64,000 nucleotides of DNA from Bacillota bacterium (GTDB lineage Bacteria; Bacillota; Clostridia; Lachnospirales; Lachnospiraceae), in assembly GCA_023407575.1 (NCBI GenBank), contig JAEYLX010000068.1:62001-126000 (forward strand). Reading direction: 5' to 3'. The notes beneath the pieces are model-generated. The model saw only the letters and a program-made list of their open reading frames with translations, was not told the origin of the DNA and ran no database searches. This document shows positions 33,806 to 42,874 of the stretch, piece after piece (positions within the stretch are counted from its first letter, which is position 1; every line of letters starts with the position of its first letter). Both the position numbers and the translations under genes were made by a program.

Positions 33806-35482
33806 TTACTTCAATACTTCATCCTCTAATCCTTTTCTAATATCAGCTTCGTCTCTATAGAACTGTGCAACGTCATCATAATGATATTCCTTTGCTTTTG
33901 TAATCATATCAGCAACGGCTTTATCATACTCAGCATCGTTAGCTGCATAGATTGCCTTCCAGGAATAATCCTTAATTACGTTTGTAACCTGCTGCCATTT
34001 TAATTCCATATCATCATCTCTATCTGGCTCAGAGTAAGTTGTTGCAGGAGCAACAATATGATCACGGTTGTCGAGATACTCATTAGGTGTTTCAGCATTT
34101 GTGAATTTCTGCCAGTCTGATAAAATATCATAGTTCTGTGTTGCATTATAACTTGCCCAGGTCTTAACATTATAGGTTTCACCATTAGAATCAGGATTAT
34201 ACGCATCAATAGCCCAAGTAATATTAGACATTTGGTTCGCACCATCTCTAAATGTTCCGCCACCATTTTCAGCAGGCATTTCTGTATCTCTATTCTCAAC
34301 TGTTTTAAGACCTAAATCAGTTAAAAATGTCTTACCATCTTCATCATAATCCCAAGTCACACCCTTAGGACCGTATTCACCAATCATTCTGCCTTCTGGA
34401 GTAGAAAGCCAGTTAATGATTTCCATACATACCTCTGGATACTGTGTTGAAGCACCTATGGTCCATACACGGTTACCACCAAATACATTTAGACCATTTG
34501 TAAGGGTCTTTTGATCTTCTGCTGCCAAAGCATACATTGCTTTTCCTGCATTTAGATGTTCAGGTGTATTGTACTGCGCAGAACCAAGATAATCGAAGAT
34601 ACTAAAGAAGGATACACCACCAGTATAGTCTTCCTGAGCACCATCCCAACGTTGAGTTAAGGAGTCAGGATCTAATAATCCCTTCTGGAATAAGGTATTA
34701 TAGAACTTCAAACATCTTAGATACATTCCGCCTTCTTGTAAACAATCCTGCCAGGTCTGGGTGGATTGGTCATATAGGCCGATACCGAACTCTTCATATC
34801 CGTAAAGTGCTGCAGTGGACTTTACAAACATAACCATGTTGCCGTCCCAGTCATTAAATAAGGACACGCCATAGGTTTCATGACCGGAATCAGAAACAGG
34901 TTCTAATTCTTTCATCTGCTCTAATAGAGGTATATAATCTTCCAAAGTTTCAACCTTAGGATATCCCAGCTTAGCATATAAGTCCCAACGAATATCAGGA
35001 TGATAGAAATATGCCACGTGATCCTCTGCAGAGGATGCAACATTATATCCGAAACCATACACTGTTGTTTTGTCTGGGCTGATACCTGCATTTTTCTCGA
35101 GTGCCTTAGACATGTTTTCTTTAATATATGGGCCATAATCAGTTAATAAATCATCTTCATTCCAATCCATTAACATACCCTTATCAATTGCTTCAAGATA
35201 TTCACCTGCATCATTACCAAAAATTACAATGTCACCCAGGTTACCAGATTCCATACGTGTTACAAATACTCCATCTGGATCATTAACAATCTTAACCTTA
35301 ACATTAAAACGATCTAATAATTCCTTAGCAAACCAACCAATCTGATCACCAGAATAGTTCGCAGTTTGCGAGTAAATGGTTAAAACAATTGTTTCCTCTT
35401 TCTTTTTGCTACATCCCGCAAGTAATGAAAAAGCGATAACTGCTACAAGTAATAAAGCAACTAACTTTTTTGACTTTCTCAT
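33806..35482 (-). CDS. Extracellular sugar-binding lipoprotein of an ABC transporter (copy 2)
   Basis: 558 aa. Signal peptide MRKSKKLVALLLVAVIAFSL with lipobox LLAGC (Cys at residue 24). Large type 1 solute-binding protein, paralogous to copy 1 at 28.0-29.8 kb: NYSGDQIGWFAKELLDRFNV, ESGNLGDIVIFGNDAG, HPDIRWDLYAKLGYPKVETL and SLFNDWDGNMVMFV line up with matching segments there. It directly follows the two permease genes, so this is the cognate binding protein. A GGAGGAG site precedes the start. A hairpin in the 91-bp gap upstream probably protects its mRNA. Ligand is inferred as an oligosaccharide from the fucosidase context. Confidence 0.93.
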   Translation of the reverse strand: MRKSKKLVALLLVAVIAFSLLAGCSKKKEETIVLTIYSQTANYSGDQIGWFAKELLDRFNVKVKIVNDPDGVFVTRMESGNLGDIVIFGNDAGEYLEAIDKGMLMDWNEDDLLTDYGPYIKENMSKALEKNAGISPDKTTVYGFGYNVASSAEDHVAYFYHPDIRWDLYAKLGYPKVETLEDYIPLLEQMKELEPVSDSGHETYGVSLFNDWDGNMVMFVKSTAALYGYEEFGIGLYDQSTQTWQDCLQEGGMYLRCLKFYNTLFQKGLLDPDSLTQRWDGAQEDYTGGVSFFSIFDYLGSAQYNTPEHLNAGKAMYALAAEDQKTLTNGLNVFGGNRVWTIGASTQYPEVCMEIINWLSTPEGRMIGEYGPKGVTWDYDEDGKTFLTDLGLKTVENRDTEMPAENGGGTFRDGANQMSNITWAIDAYNPDSNGETYNVKTWASYNATQNYDILSDWQKFTNAETPNEYLDNRDHIVAPATTYSEPDRDDDMELKWQQVTNVIKDYSWKAIYAANDAEYDKAVADMITKAKEYHYDDVAQFYRDEADIRKGLEDEVLK

Positions 35483-35539
35483 GTATTTATCTCCTCCTTT
35501 TTATTCTTGCAAAAGAAGCCCCTTGAACCCCTTTTACAG

Positions 35540-35572
35540 TTTTATAAACTGCATTCTTGCAGTTAAAACCTT
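35540..35572 (-). other. Intercistronic hairpin upstream of binding-protein gene
   Basis: An AACTGC/GCAGTT inverted repeat at about 35547-35564, extended by TTTTA/TAAAA, with no T run. Hairpins of this kind commonly stabilise the mRNA of the binding protein, which is needed in excess over the permeases. Confidence 0.4.
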
Positions 35573-35573
35573 C

Positions 35574-36530
35574 TTAACCCTTAACCGCTCCTAACATAAT
35601 ACCTTTTTCAAAGTATCTTTGCATGAAAGGATATACAAACATAATCGGTAGTACCGTTACCATGGATACTGTATATTTAATTGTCTTAGAATCTAATAGT
35701 GCTGCTTGCTCGGTAGCTGACAGACCGCCGGTCTGACCTTTCATAATCTCTGCCAAGCTATTTGACTGATTAAGATAAATCCATAATCTATGCTGAAGCG
35801 TATGAAGGCTTGAGTTATTTTGCATTAAGATTAAGGAATCCTGAAAGGAGTTCCAGTTACCAACTGCACCAAAAATTGCTATGGTTGCAAGAATCGGCTT
35901 ACTTAATGGCCAGATAATTTTACGGAATACCGTCATATAAGTAGCCCCATCAATATAAGCACTTTCTTCAAGCTCCGCTGGAATTGACTCAATATAGGTC
36001 TTAACAAGAATAATATTATAAGGTGCAACTATACCTGGAATAATGTATCCAAGGAAGTTATCTGTTAAGCCTAACATGGACATGTTCAAATACCAAGGAA
36101 TAAGACCAGCATTAAAGTACATGGTAATTACGATAAAGCGATACCAGATACTACGACCCCACATATCCTGCTTGGTAACCAAAAAGCCTACAAGTGCGGT
36201 TGAACCTACCATCAAAGCTGTTCCGATTATCGTTCTTAATATAGATATATTGAACGCCTGACCCAGCTCTTTTACATTGGTCAGCAATAAATAGTTCTTA
36301 AAATGTATCCCCTTAGGGATTAATTGAATTGCACCAATTCTAACCAGCTCATTATCACTAATCGTATTAATAAACAGGTAATAGAATGGAAAGATACATG
36401 CCAATGCAAATACTATAAAAAATGTGTGGTTTACTATGTCAAATATAATATCTGATATATGAATTTTATATTTCGGTGTAGAAACCATGCTTTCTAACTT
36501 TTTTTGTTTTTTTGCTTCATTTATCGCCAT
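35574..36530 (-). CDS. ABC transporter permease (LplC/YtcP type)
   Basis: 318 aa, six membrane segments, CUT1 carbohydrate ABC permease. The EAA loop reads EESAYIDGATYMTVFRKIIW and the protein ends RYFEKGIMLGAVKG, as LplC-type permeases do. Start has AGGAGGTGG eight bases upstream. It begins 11 bp after the stop of the other permease, so they are translated from one mRNA and pair in the membrane. No ATPase gene is present; such systems commonly share an MsmX-like ATPase encoded elsewhere. Confidence 0.95.
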   Translation of the reverse strand: MAINEAKKQKKLESMVSTPKYKIHISDIIFDIVNHTFFIVFALACIFPFYYLFINTISDNELVRIGAIQLIPKGIHFKNYLLLTNVKELGQAFNISILRTIIGTALMVGSTALVGFLVTKQDMWGRSIWYRFIVITMYFNAGLIPWYLNMSMLGLTDNFLGYIIPGIVAPYNIILVKTYIESIPAELEESAYIDGATYMTVFRKIIWPLSKPILATIAIFGAVGNWNSFQDSLILMQNNSSLHTLQHRLWIYLNQSNSLAEIMKGQTGGLSATEQAALLDSKTIKYTVSMVTVLPIMFVYPFMQRYFEKGIMLGAVKG

Positions 36531-36541
36531 TTCTCCACCTC

Positions 36542-37996
36542 CTATATAATGCTGCTGCCGCGAACTGCTTTAGATACTTTGTTCGCGATAAATAGCAAGG
36601 CAACACTTATAACCGACTTAAACATACCAATTACAGTAGATAGAGGAATAATACCATTACCAATACCCAATCGATACACATAAAGATCCAGCACTTCTAT
36701 TGCGGACGCATTGTTTGGATTTCTAAATACTAAATACTGATCTAAACCATTAGTTAAGACACCCGCGATCTGCATTAAGAACAATACCATAAAGGTTGGC
36801 ATTAATCCTGGAACTGTAATGTGCCACATTCTCTGGAAACGACCAGCACCATCCACGGTAGCAGCTTCATATAATTGCTGATCAATACCAGAGATACCAG
36901 CGATATAGATAATTGCGCTCCAGCCAATTCCTTTCCACATACCCCATGCAAGCATCTTTAGCCAGGTGTGACTAGGGTCCATAAGGAAGTTTACCGCAGT
37001 TCCGCCATTGTTAACAATAATATTACTTACTAAACCTTCGGTTGAAAAGAGAACAAAGGCAAAGGAATAAACCATAACCCAGCTGATGAAGTTTGGAATT
37101 GTAGTAAATGTCTGAATAAGTCTACGAACACGTAGATTTTTAATTTCACAAAGGAAGATAGCGAATGCCATTGCGCACCAACTGGTGGCCAAGCCAAGCC
37201 CACTCATTGCAAGTGTATTAATCATAACATTAACAATGTCTTTTCTTGTTGCCGCATTCTCAAATAAATAAGTAAACCATTTCAGACCTACAAAGTTATC
37301 ACTGCTTAGTGTGTCACCTGCTTTATAGTCATAGAATGCATATCTCCATCCCCATAACTGAAGATAAGAGAATAAGAATGTTAAAACAACAAAAGGACTC
37401 ATTAATAAAAACAATTTATATTTTTGCTTTAATTCATAGACATCAGTTTCTTTTGGCTTGGGTTGAAGCACCAGCAATAAGACTGATAAAAATAATATAA
37501 GTAACAGCATTCCTCCAATAATAAAGATTGCTGTTGGTAACTCTGGTCCAACCTTAGCAACATTTGAGGTTTCTGATACTTGCAAATAAGCTATATAAAT
37601 ACCACCTAATCCCAAGAAACCAACTACAGTACCTATAGATGAAATTAAATTAGCTAATCTCTTTAATTTCAGGGAGCCCAGTGACATACATGCACCAGCT
37701 GCTGCTCCAGCAAAACTCAATATTATAACCATACTTGATATAAAAAGAATTACAAATGATGATTCTTGTACCCATCCTCTGTTTACTGCTCTGGTAATTC
37801 CGCCTGTCAGGGATTGATAATCAATACCTGTAGTAAACAAAGACATATTATCATTAATAAGTTCACTTATATTAGCAGGGTTAAGCGCCGGAATTAATAA
37901 CGTAATCAATGTAAGAATTATTATAATCCGATATGCCACAAAAAAGATATCGGTTAAACGCTCCTTATTGGTTTTCACAAGTTGTTCCGCTTTCAT
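36542..37996 (-). CDS. ABC transporter permease (LplB type) with N-terminal extension
   Basis: 484 aa against about 300 for usual LplB/YteP permeases. Residues ~195-484 are the normal permease: KLFLLMSPFVVLTFLFSYLQ at its start, EAATVDGAGRFQRMWHITVP (EAA loop), and a typical end. Residues 1-190 add about four hydrophobic segments (near 18-40, 80-101, 112-136 and 152-180) of unknown role. There is no frameshift, so the fusion is intact. Start has TAGGAGGATAG upstream. It lies 160 bp after the YesM-type kinase gene and is first of the transporter genes. Confidence 0.9.
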   Translation of the reverse strand: MKAEQLVKTNKERLTDIFFVAYRIIIILTLITLLIPALNPANISELINDNMSLFTTGIDYQSLTGGITRAVNRGWVQESSFVILFISSMVIILSFAGAAAGACMSLGSLKLKRLANLISSIGTVVGFLGLGGIYIAYLQVSETSNVAKVGPELPTAIFIIGGMLLLILFLSVLLLVLQPKPKETDVYELKQKYKLFLLMSPFVVLTFLFSYLQLWGWRYAFYDYKAGDTLSSDNFVGLKWFTYLFENAATRKDIVNVMINTLAMSGLGLATSWCAMAFAIFLCEIKNLRVRRLIQTFTTIPNFISWVMVYSFAFVLFSTEGLVSNIIVNNGGTAVNFLMDPSHTWLKMLAWGMWKGIGWSAIIYIAGISGIDQQLYEAATVDGAGRFQRMWHITVPGLMPTFMVLFLMQIAGVLTNGLDQYLVFRNPNNASAIEVLDLYVYRLGIGNGIIPLSTVIGMFKSVISVALLFIANKVSKAVRGSSII

Positions 37997-38158
37997 AACT
38001 ATCCTCCTAGTCCTTTAAGACAATACTTTACTATAACCATTATACCTAGGCCTTATTAGCATCGCTACCGTCATTACTTGACATAAAATACAGTACTTTT
38101 TTATTCAAATTGTCTAGATTGATCTATGATTTTCCACGCATTTACAGCTCATTTTTGT

Positions 38159-39964
38159 TTAATTGTTCTCGAAATTAATCACTGGAAGTAGCATTAATAC
38201 CTTAGTCCCCTTTTCAGGTTCACTTTCAACTTGAATCCCATATTGAGTACCATAGAATAATTTAATTCTTTGATTAATGTTGTATAGTCCAATGTTTTTG
38301 TTTGGATTTAGGTGCGGTGTATTTAATTTTCTTCTTAACTTATAGAGTGTTGCAGCATCCATACCACTTCCATTGTCGGTGATATCAATGTGTAATAAGT
38401 CGACACCTTCCATATTAGTTGTGTAGACCATAATTGTGATTAATCCATTCTCTTCCACTTCCTCTAACCCATGTGCAATGGCATTCTCAATAATAGGTTG
38501 AATTAAAAGTGGTAAGACATCCAGCTCTGCTGTTATTAAACCTTCCTCTATTTGTAAGCTATAATTAACCTTATCAGAGAACCGAAGCCTTTGTATCTGA
38601 AGATAAGTTTCAATATATTCCAGTTCTTTATTTAAGGACGTAGATGATGTGCCAGTATTCTCCAATACATAACGCATTGATTTACCAAGAAGCTTAATTG
38701 CAGTTGCAACATCCTTATCCCCGACTTTAAACGCTTTCATACGAATCGTTTCTAATGTGTTATATAGGAAGTGGGGATTAATTTGACTTGCCAAAACCTC
38801 CATCTCAATACGTTGCTGGGCATTCTGGAGTCTTTGGGTATTAATCCGTTCTTCATACATTTTGGCATCCTTAATTTTAATCTTCTCCACCATTTTTAAT
38901 AGGTCTTCAAAGGCTTCTGATATTTCATCCTCACCCATTAGCTGTGAAGGTACATCATAATTTTCATTACTTGCCTTATGCATAGCTTCTCTTAGGATAT
39001 CTACACGTCTTGAGAATTGCGAGGTGAAAAACCGAATAAAAAGTAGCGGTAAAAGAGTTGCAAAGCCTAAAGTAACTAAGCAAATGGTAAGAATTTGATT
39101 AATATTATCATAGGCTGAATTATCCATTGTGCATATATAAATACGATTATCTGTCTGGTATAGCTGTAATGTTGATACTTTCGTTAAATATTTTTTGTCT
39201 TTAACAAAAATAGGATCTTCATATTCATAATATTTCTTATCATAATCAATATAAATTAAGTTCTCTATCTCATACCACTCTCGAACTGAACTAAAGAAGA
39301 TACCGCCTCCATCCACATACAGGAGTAACTGATCATTATTTGTATCTACTAGTATAGTTCTAAGATAGTTTTCATTTACTTTAATAAATAACACCGCATT
39401 TGCAATTGGTATTTTGCGCACTAAGCAAAGATTGTAATAGGTGTTTTCATATTTATCTACTGTACTTTGGGAAATCCAAAAAGCACTTGTCTGAGAAACA
39501 GCTTTTTTATACCACTCTTCTGATTTTATGGTGCTATTCACTGTATCAAATTGTTCATATTTTTGTACAGAAGGGTTCTCCGAATATATTGTAATACTAT
39601 CAAGAATTTGATAGTTATTTAGATATTTTCTGATACTCTCATAATTATTTGCATCAACAAGAAAATCATTTTTATCTTTGTACTCACTTGTTAGTAATTG
39701 TTGCAGATTATCATCTGACGCAAGATCTTCTGCTATGGTATATATTTGCTTTGTCAATTCAAATAGAATCGTATTTGCTCGTAGATGATTGGATTCATTT
39801 AAATCCGAGTGATAAATTGACAACAATCTTGATGTGTTAAAAATCAAAAATATCCCAATGATAGCCATTGGAATAAAGAATCCAAGGGAGTAGACAATAT
39901 TAAGCTGATTACGTAATTTAATCTTACTTAATCGCTCTTCTAATTTTCTTAGCAAATATCTCAT
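38159..39964 (-). CDS. YesM-type sensor histidine kinase
   Basis: 601 aa. Membrane segments near residues 21-43 and 285-307 frame an extracellular sensor of ~240 residues (dCache-like in size). A HAMP linker follows. The His_kinase domain has phospho-His in QINPHFLYNTLETIRM, and the HATPase part has LLIQPIIENAIAHGLEE and DNGSGMD. This LytS/YesM family works with YesN-type regulators; the partner is the gene at 31.4-33.0 kb. Start has ACGAGGAGTG upstream. It probably senses the sugar or the loaded binding protein and controls the transporter genes; this is inference from similar loci. Confidence 0.94.
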   Translation of the reverse strand: MRYLLRKLEERLSKIKLRNQLNIVYSLGFFIPMAIIGIFLIFNTSRLLSIYHSDLNESNHLRANTILFELTKQIYTIAEDLASDDNLQQLLTSEYKDKNDFLVDANNYESIRKYLNNYQILDSITIYSENPSVQKYEQFDTVNSTIKSEEWYKKAVSQTSAFWISQSTVDKYENTYYNLCLVRKIPIANAVLFIKVNENYLRTILVDTNNDQLLLYVDGGGIFFSSVREWYEIENLIYIDYDKKYYEYEDPIFVKDKKYLTKVSTLQLYQTDNRIYICTMDNSAYDNINQILTICLVTLGFATLLPLLFIRFFTSQFSRRVDILREAMHKASNENYDVPSQLMGEDEISEAFEDLLKMVEKIKIKDAKMYEERINTQRLQNAQQRIEMEVLASQINPHFLYNTLETIRMKAFKVGDKDVATAIKLLGKSMRYVLENTGTSSTSLNKELEYIETYLQIQRLRFSDKVNYSLQIEEGLITAELDVLPLLIQPIIENAIAHGLEEVEENGLITIMVYTTNMEGVDLLHIDITDNGSGMDAATLYKLRRKLNTPHLNPNKNIGLYNINQRIKLFYGTQYGIQVESEPEKGTKVLMLLPVINFENN

Positions 39965-40123
39965 CTTACTTCACTCCTCGTTTCTTTATAATTCCTGTCA
40001 TCATCTGTAGTTTATTTCAGATATTACATTTCATCTCATATATCGTGCTTGTTCCATTATATCTGCACTTTAAAGAAATAACAATGAAGTAGATATGATA
40101 AATCTTCCAGTACGTTTAATTAA

Positions 40124-40155
40124 AAGAGGACGAAGCTGTTAACCTCATCCTCTAG
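40124..40155 (-). terminator. Terminator after the 287-aa surface protein gene
   Basis: GAGGACGAA (40126-40134) pairs with TCATCCTC (40145-40152), one mismatch, followed by TTTT on the minus strand. Confidence 0.65.
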
Positions 40156-40198
40156 TATTTTTCCTGCTAATCTGTTGTTAACTTATTTTGTTAACTAT

Positions 40199-41062
40199 TT
40201 ATTTCTTCTTTCTGGATACCAACACAATAATAATTACTGCACAAACTGCAACTGCTGCAATAATACCAATAATAAGACCAGTGTTACTGGAGTCATCATC
40301 TTTATCTGTGCTTGATGCGTCGTCTGGTGTATCTGTTACAGTTGTATCATCAGTAGAAGTTGGAGCTGTTGTAGGTGCTATTGTTGGTTCTGCTTGCTGC
40401 TGACTCTCATAACCCATACCAGAAATTGTGAAGGTAATTTCAGCCTTCGCAAATGGCCATGGATATGCAAATAAGTCCTTTACATCGTTGTTCCAGTCAT
40501 TCTGGCAAAGAATTTTAACAAATTCTTTACTTTCTTTATCTAAAACAGCTTCATCAAAGGTATATTTTGTGCTTCCATCAAACTTAACTTTAACATCAGT
40601 TACTTTAATAGAATCTGACAAAGGAATGTTGGTGGATACAAATAATAAGCTTAATCTTTCTTCGCTTTGGAAATCAGGATTCTCTAAAGTAACTGTATAG
40701 GTTCCGTCTCCATCTACTACTGCATCTGTGAAAGTACCTGGATAAGCTGTAGATGCACCTGCATTTACTGAACTTAACTGACTGAATTCTGGTGTTCCAA
40801 AGCCATAAGTTGCATCATCATAAGCGTTACGGAAAATCCAAAGGGTTGTATTTGTTTGAATTCCCATATATGCACCGTATTCACCTGAATAGGTTACTGC
40901 TCCTGTGGTTGCTGCATCATCTGTGGTTGTAGCTGCGTCGTCAGTTACTGTTGCTGCTTCTGTAGGAGCAACTGTCGTTTCTGTTGCACCTACTGGTACT
41001 GCGTTAAAAAGCAACGCTCCTGCAAATAATACTGAAAGTAATGTCTTAATGCTTTTTTTCAT
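40199..41062 (-). CDS. Membrane-anchored surface protein, possible carbohydrate-binding (paralogue 1)
   Basis: 287 aa. Signal peptide MKKSIKTLLSVLFAGALLFN, cut near residue 26. A Thr/Ala/Asp-rich stretch with repeats of TTDDAA follows (28-55). A beta-rich domain covers ~58-215 (GDGTYTVTLENPDF; KVTDVKVKFDGST; AKAEITFTISGM). Then come a Thr/Asp/Ser-rich stalk and a C-terminal membrane segment (GLIIGIIAAVAVCAVIIIVL) with an SRKKK tail. The plan, including SNTG before the membrane segment, resembles wall-anchored proteins, but it lacks a standard LPxTG. It has the same plan, promoter and leader as the next gene. A role in binding glycans for the nearby transporter is inference. Confidence 0.6.
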   Translation of the reverse strand: MKKSIKTLLSVLFAGALLFNAVPVGATETTVAPTEAATVTDDAATTTDDAATTGAVTYSGEYGAYMGIQTNTTLWIFRNAYDDATYGFGTPEFSQLSSVNAGASTAYPGTFTDAVVDGDGTYTVTLENPDFQSEERLSLLFVSTNIPLSDSIKVTDVKVKFDGSTKYTFDEAVLDKESKEFVKILCQNDWNNDVKDLFAYPWPFAKAEITFTISGMGYESQQQAEPTIAPTTAPTSTDDTTVTDTPDDASSTDKDDDSSNTGLIIGIIAAVAVCAVIIIVLVSRKKK

Positions 41063-41150
41063 TGCATTGTCCTCCCTGTTAATTTTGCCAATATTTTTGG
41101 CTTTTTTTACTACCTACACATATAAATCTACTATAGTTTACTCCTCAAAT
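41063..41150 (-). promoter_or_regulatory. Promoter and leader shared with the paralogous gene
   Basis: Minus strand AAACTATAGTAGATTTATAT and then TGTAGGTAGTA (centred near 41118-41105), then a stretch with AATATTGGC and GGGAGG before the start. The gene at 41.3-42.0 kb has TTTATAGTAAATTAATAA, TGTAGGTAGTA and a similar stretch before GGGAGG. TATAGT is the probable -10 box. Confidence 0.45.
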
Positions 41151-41243
41151 AAACTATGTCTTTTATACATTTTTTACATTACATTTTTTACATGCATACT
41201 ATATCTTTTGCATATTTTTTATTTAAACTAATCATATTATGTC

Positions 41244-41280
41244 AAAAAAGGGTTGTCATTATTCGACAACCCTTTTTAAA
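41244..41280 (-). terminator. Terminator after the 244-aa surface protein gene
   Basis: AAAGGGTTGTC (41247-41257) pairs with GACAACCCTTT, separated by a short ATTATTC loop; six Ts follow on the minus strand. Confidence 0.8.
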
Positions 41281-41295
41281 TATTAATTTTAAAAA

Positions 41296-42030
41296 TTATT
41301 TCTGTTTTCTTCTTAATGCAGCTGCACCAGTTGCAAGAGCGCCTAAGCCATAAACAATACCTAAACCAACAACGCCAGTCTTAGGAACATCTGTTGCAGG
41401 AGCTTCTTCTGTTGCAGGATCTTCTGTTGTTGCTTCAATTGTAGGTTCTTCAGCTGCAGGACCATTGCCTTCAGCATCATAAACTGTGAAAGTTACTGAT
41501 AATGTCTCTACGTCTGTTAAAACAGTAGGTTCTACCATAAGCCATGTCTTGCTTGCTGGGTCTCCATCAAGAGAACGAGCATCATCTGGAACTGCACCAA
41601 CATAAGTGTTGCATAAGTTGCTACGGATATGACCATCTTCATCATTAGTATAACCTTCAGCAAAATCAACTGATGCGCCATTAACTTCTACTGAATCAAC
41701 ATCAATAAAATATCCAGGTAATTCTGTAGCAGCGTTAGTAATGATAGGAGCAGTAAATGCTACAGCGCCATTTGCCATACCAACAGCTGTACCTGTGAAG
41801 TCTACACTTACAGTATATTGACCAACACCAGTAACAGTTGCATCAACGCCTGTAGCACCTTCTGTATTGCTAGTGCCTGCTGCGCCACCCCATTGTACTG
41901 ACCAATCGCTGTTACCATATGCAAGGTAAGCTGTTAATTCTGTTGCTGCATCTGCTTTCACTGGTATAAGATTGAAAGCTAAAACTGCTGCAGCAAATAC
42001 TGTTAAAATTGCTTTAAGATTTCTTTTCAT
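41296..42030 (-). CDS. Sortase-type anchored surface protein, possible carbohydrate-binding (paralogue 2)
   Basis: 244 aa. Signal peptide MKRNLKAILTVFAAAVLAFN, cut after ADA near residue 28. One beta-rich domain (~30-185) carries YGNSDWSVQWGG, GVGQYTVSVDFTGT, YFIDVDSVEVNGASVDF and ETLSVTFTVYD. A Glu/Thr/Ala/Pro-rich stalk leads to VPKTG, a sortase-like xPxTG motif, then a membrane segment and an RRKQK tail. The strand order matches paralogue 1 (YTV.., V.SVEVNG.., SVTFTV). No enzymatic motif is seen. Start has a GGGAGG site. Its place upstream of the sugar transporter genes suggests capture of glycans at the surface, but no binding has been shown. Confidence 0.65.
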   Translation of the reverse strand: MKRNLKAILTVFAAAVLAFNLIPVKADAATELTAYLAYGNSDWSVQWGGAAGTSNTEGATGVDATVTGVGQYTVSVDFTGTAVGMANGAVAFTAPIITNAATELPGYFIDVDSVEVNGASVDFAEGYTNDEDGHIRSNLCNTYVGAVPDDARSLDGDPASKTWLMVEPTVLTDVETLSVTFTVYDAEGNGPAAEEPTIEATTEDPATEEAPATDVPKTGVVGLGIVYGLGALATGAAALRRKQK

Positions 42031-42874
42031 TTAAATAACCTCCCGTTAAATTATTCAATAATTTAGGTTTTTATGTACTACCTACAGTTATTAATTTACT
42101 ATAAATAATTCAGTAAAAAAACATATGTTTTTAAACATTTTATACATTAAAATTTATACATGATTTGTTTTTTTGACTGTTTTATCTAATTTATTAGGAA
42201 TATCGTATTCTGGATTTTATGAAAATCAATTTTTTATTTTTGTGTGACTAGCTTGTACCATCCGTCATGCAATAATAACCTATTTATATTCTTACTCTCT
42301 ACTATATTACTCGTATGTTTATCTTTCTATATCTTTGATAAGCGAATATGGAGATATGAAAAAAGTGCGTCTTCTGGATATGGAAATACACCTATTCTAT
42401 TCAATTAAACTACCATCCATATCTAATAAATGATACAATGATGACCATTGCGTATCTAGGTTGCTGCTATAATTCATAAATCCCAAAGCTTCCCTACTCT
42501 CCCCTCAAAATTTAATTTGGTACACCGTTAATCATTTCAATCATTATATTCTATTATTTTACATGTAAAAACCTTACATGATATTCCATATTATATTATT
42601 TTTTTATTTTATTCAACATGCACTTATATGAACGTAACCTTTACGTACTTAAACGTCAAATATTTGTAAAACGATTACTTATAATTAAAGTTTTTGGCTG
42701 AATTATATTTACATCTAGAAGATGTACGGACACTACTGTTAAGAGAGGATATGCAATAAAAACATGGCTAGAGGCAGCCTAAGGAACTATGTCCTTTATC
42801 AGCTGTCTCTAGCCATGCTTTCCATAAATAATATTCTATAGACAAATACGCTAAAGAATCCCATTTAAATTAAC
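42031..42874. other. 844-bp AT-rich gap between the surface protein gene and spmA
   Basis: No credible ORF in either direction. It holds the promoter/leader of the 244-aa protein (minus strand, TATAGTAAATT near 42105 and TGTAGGTAGTA near 42085) and the terminator of spmA (42756-42817). About 550 bp between them show nothing I recognise. This is the right-hand edge of the block that separates spmA from spmB. Confidence 0.5.
42756..42819 (-). terminator. Terminator after spmA
   Basis: CATGGCTAGAGGCAGC (42763-42778) pairs with GCTGTCTCTAGCCATG (42802-42817) with one G-T pair; TTTTTATTG follows on the minus strand. So spmA is now a single-gene transcript on its 3' side. Confidence 0.8.

Noticed and set aside
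42200..42720. Remnant of an insertion sequence at the edge of the sugar block
   Set aside because: No terminal inverted repeats or transposase-like reading frame could be seen; the stretch is only AT-rich.
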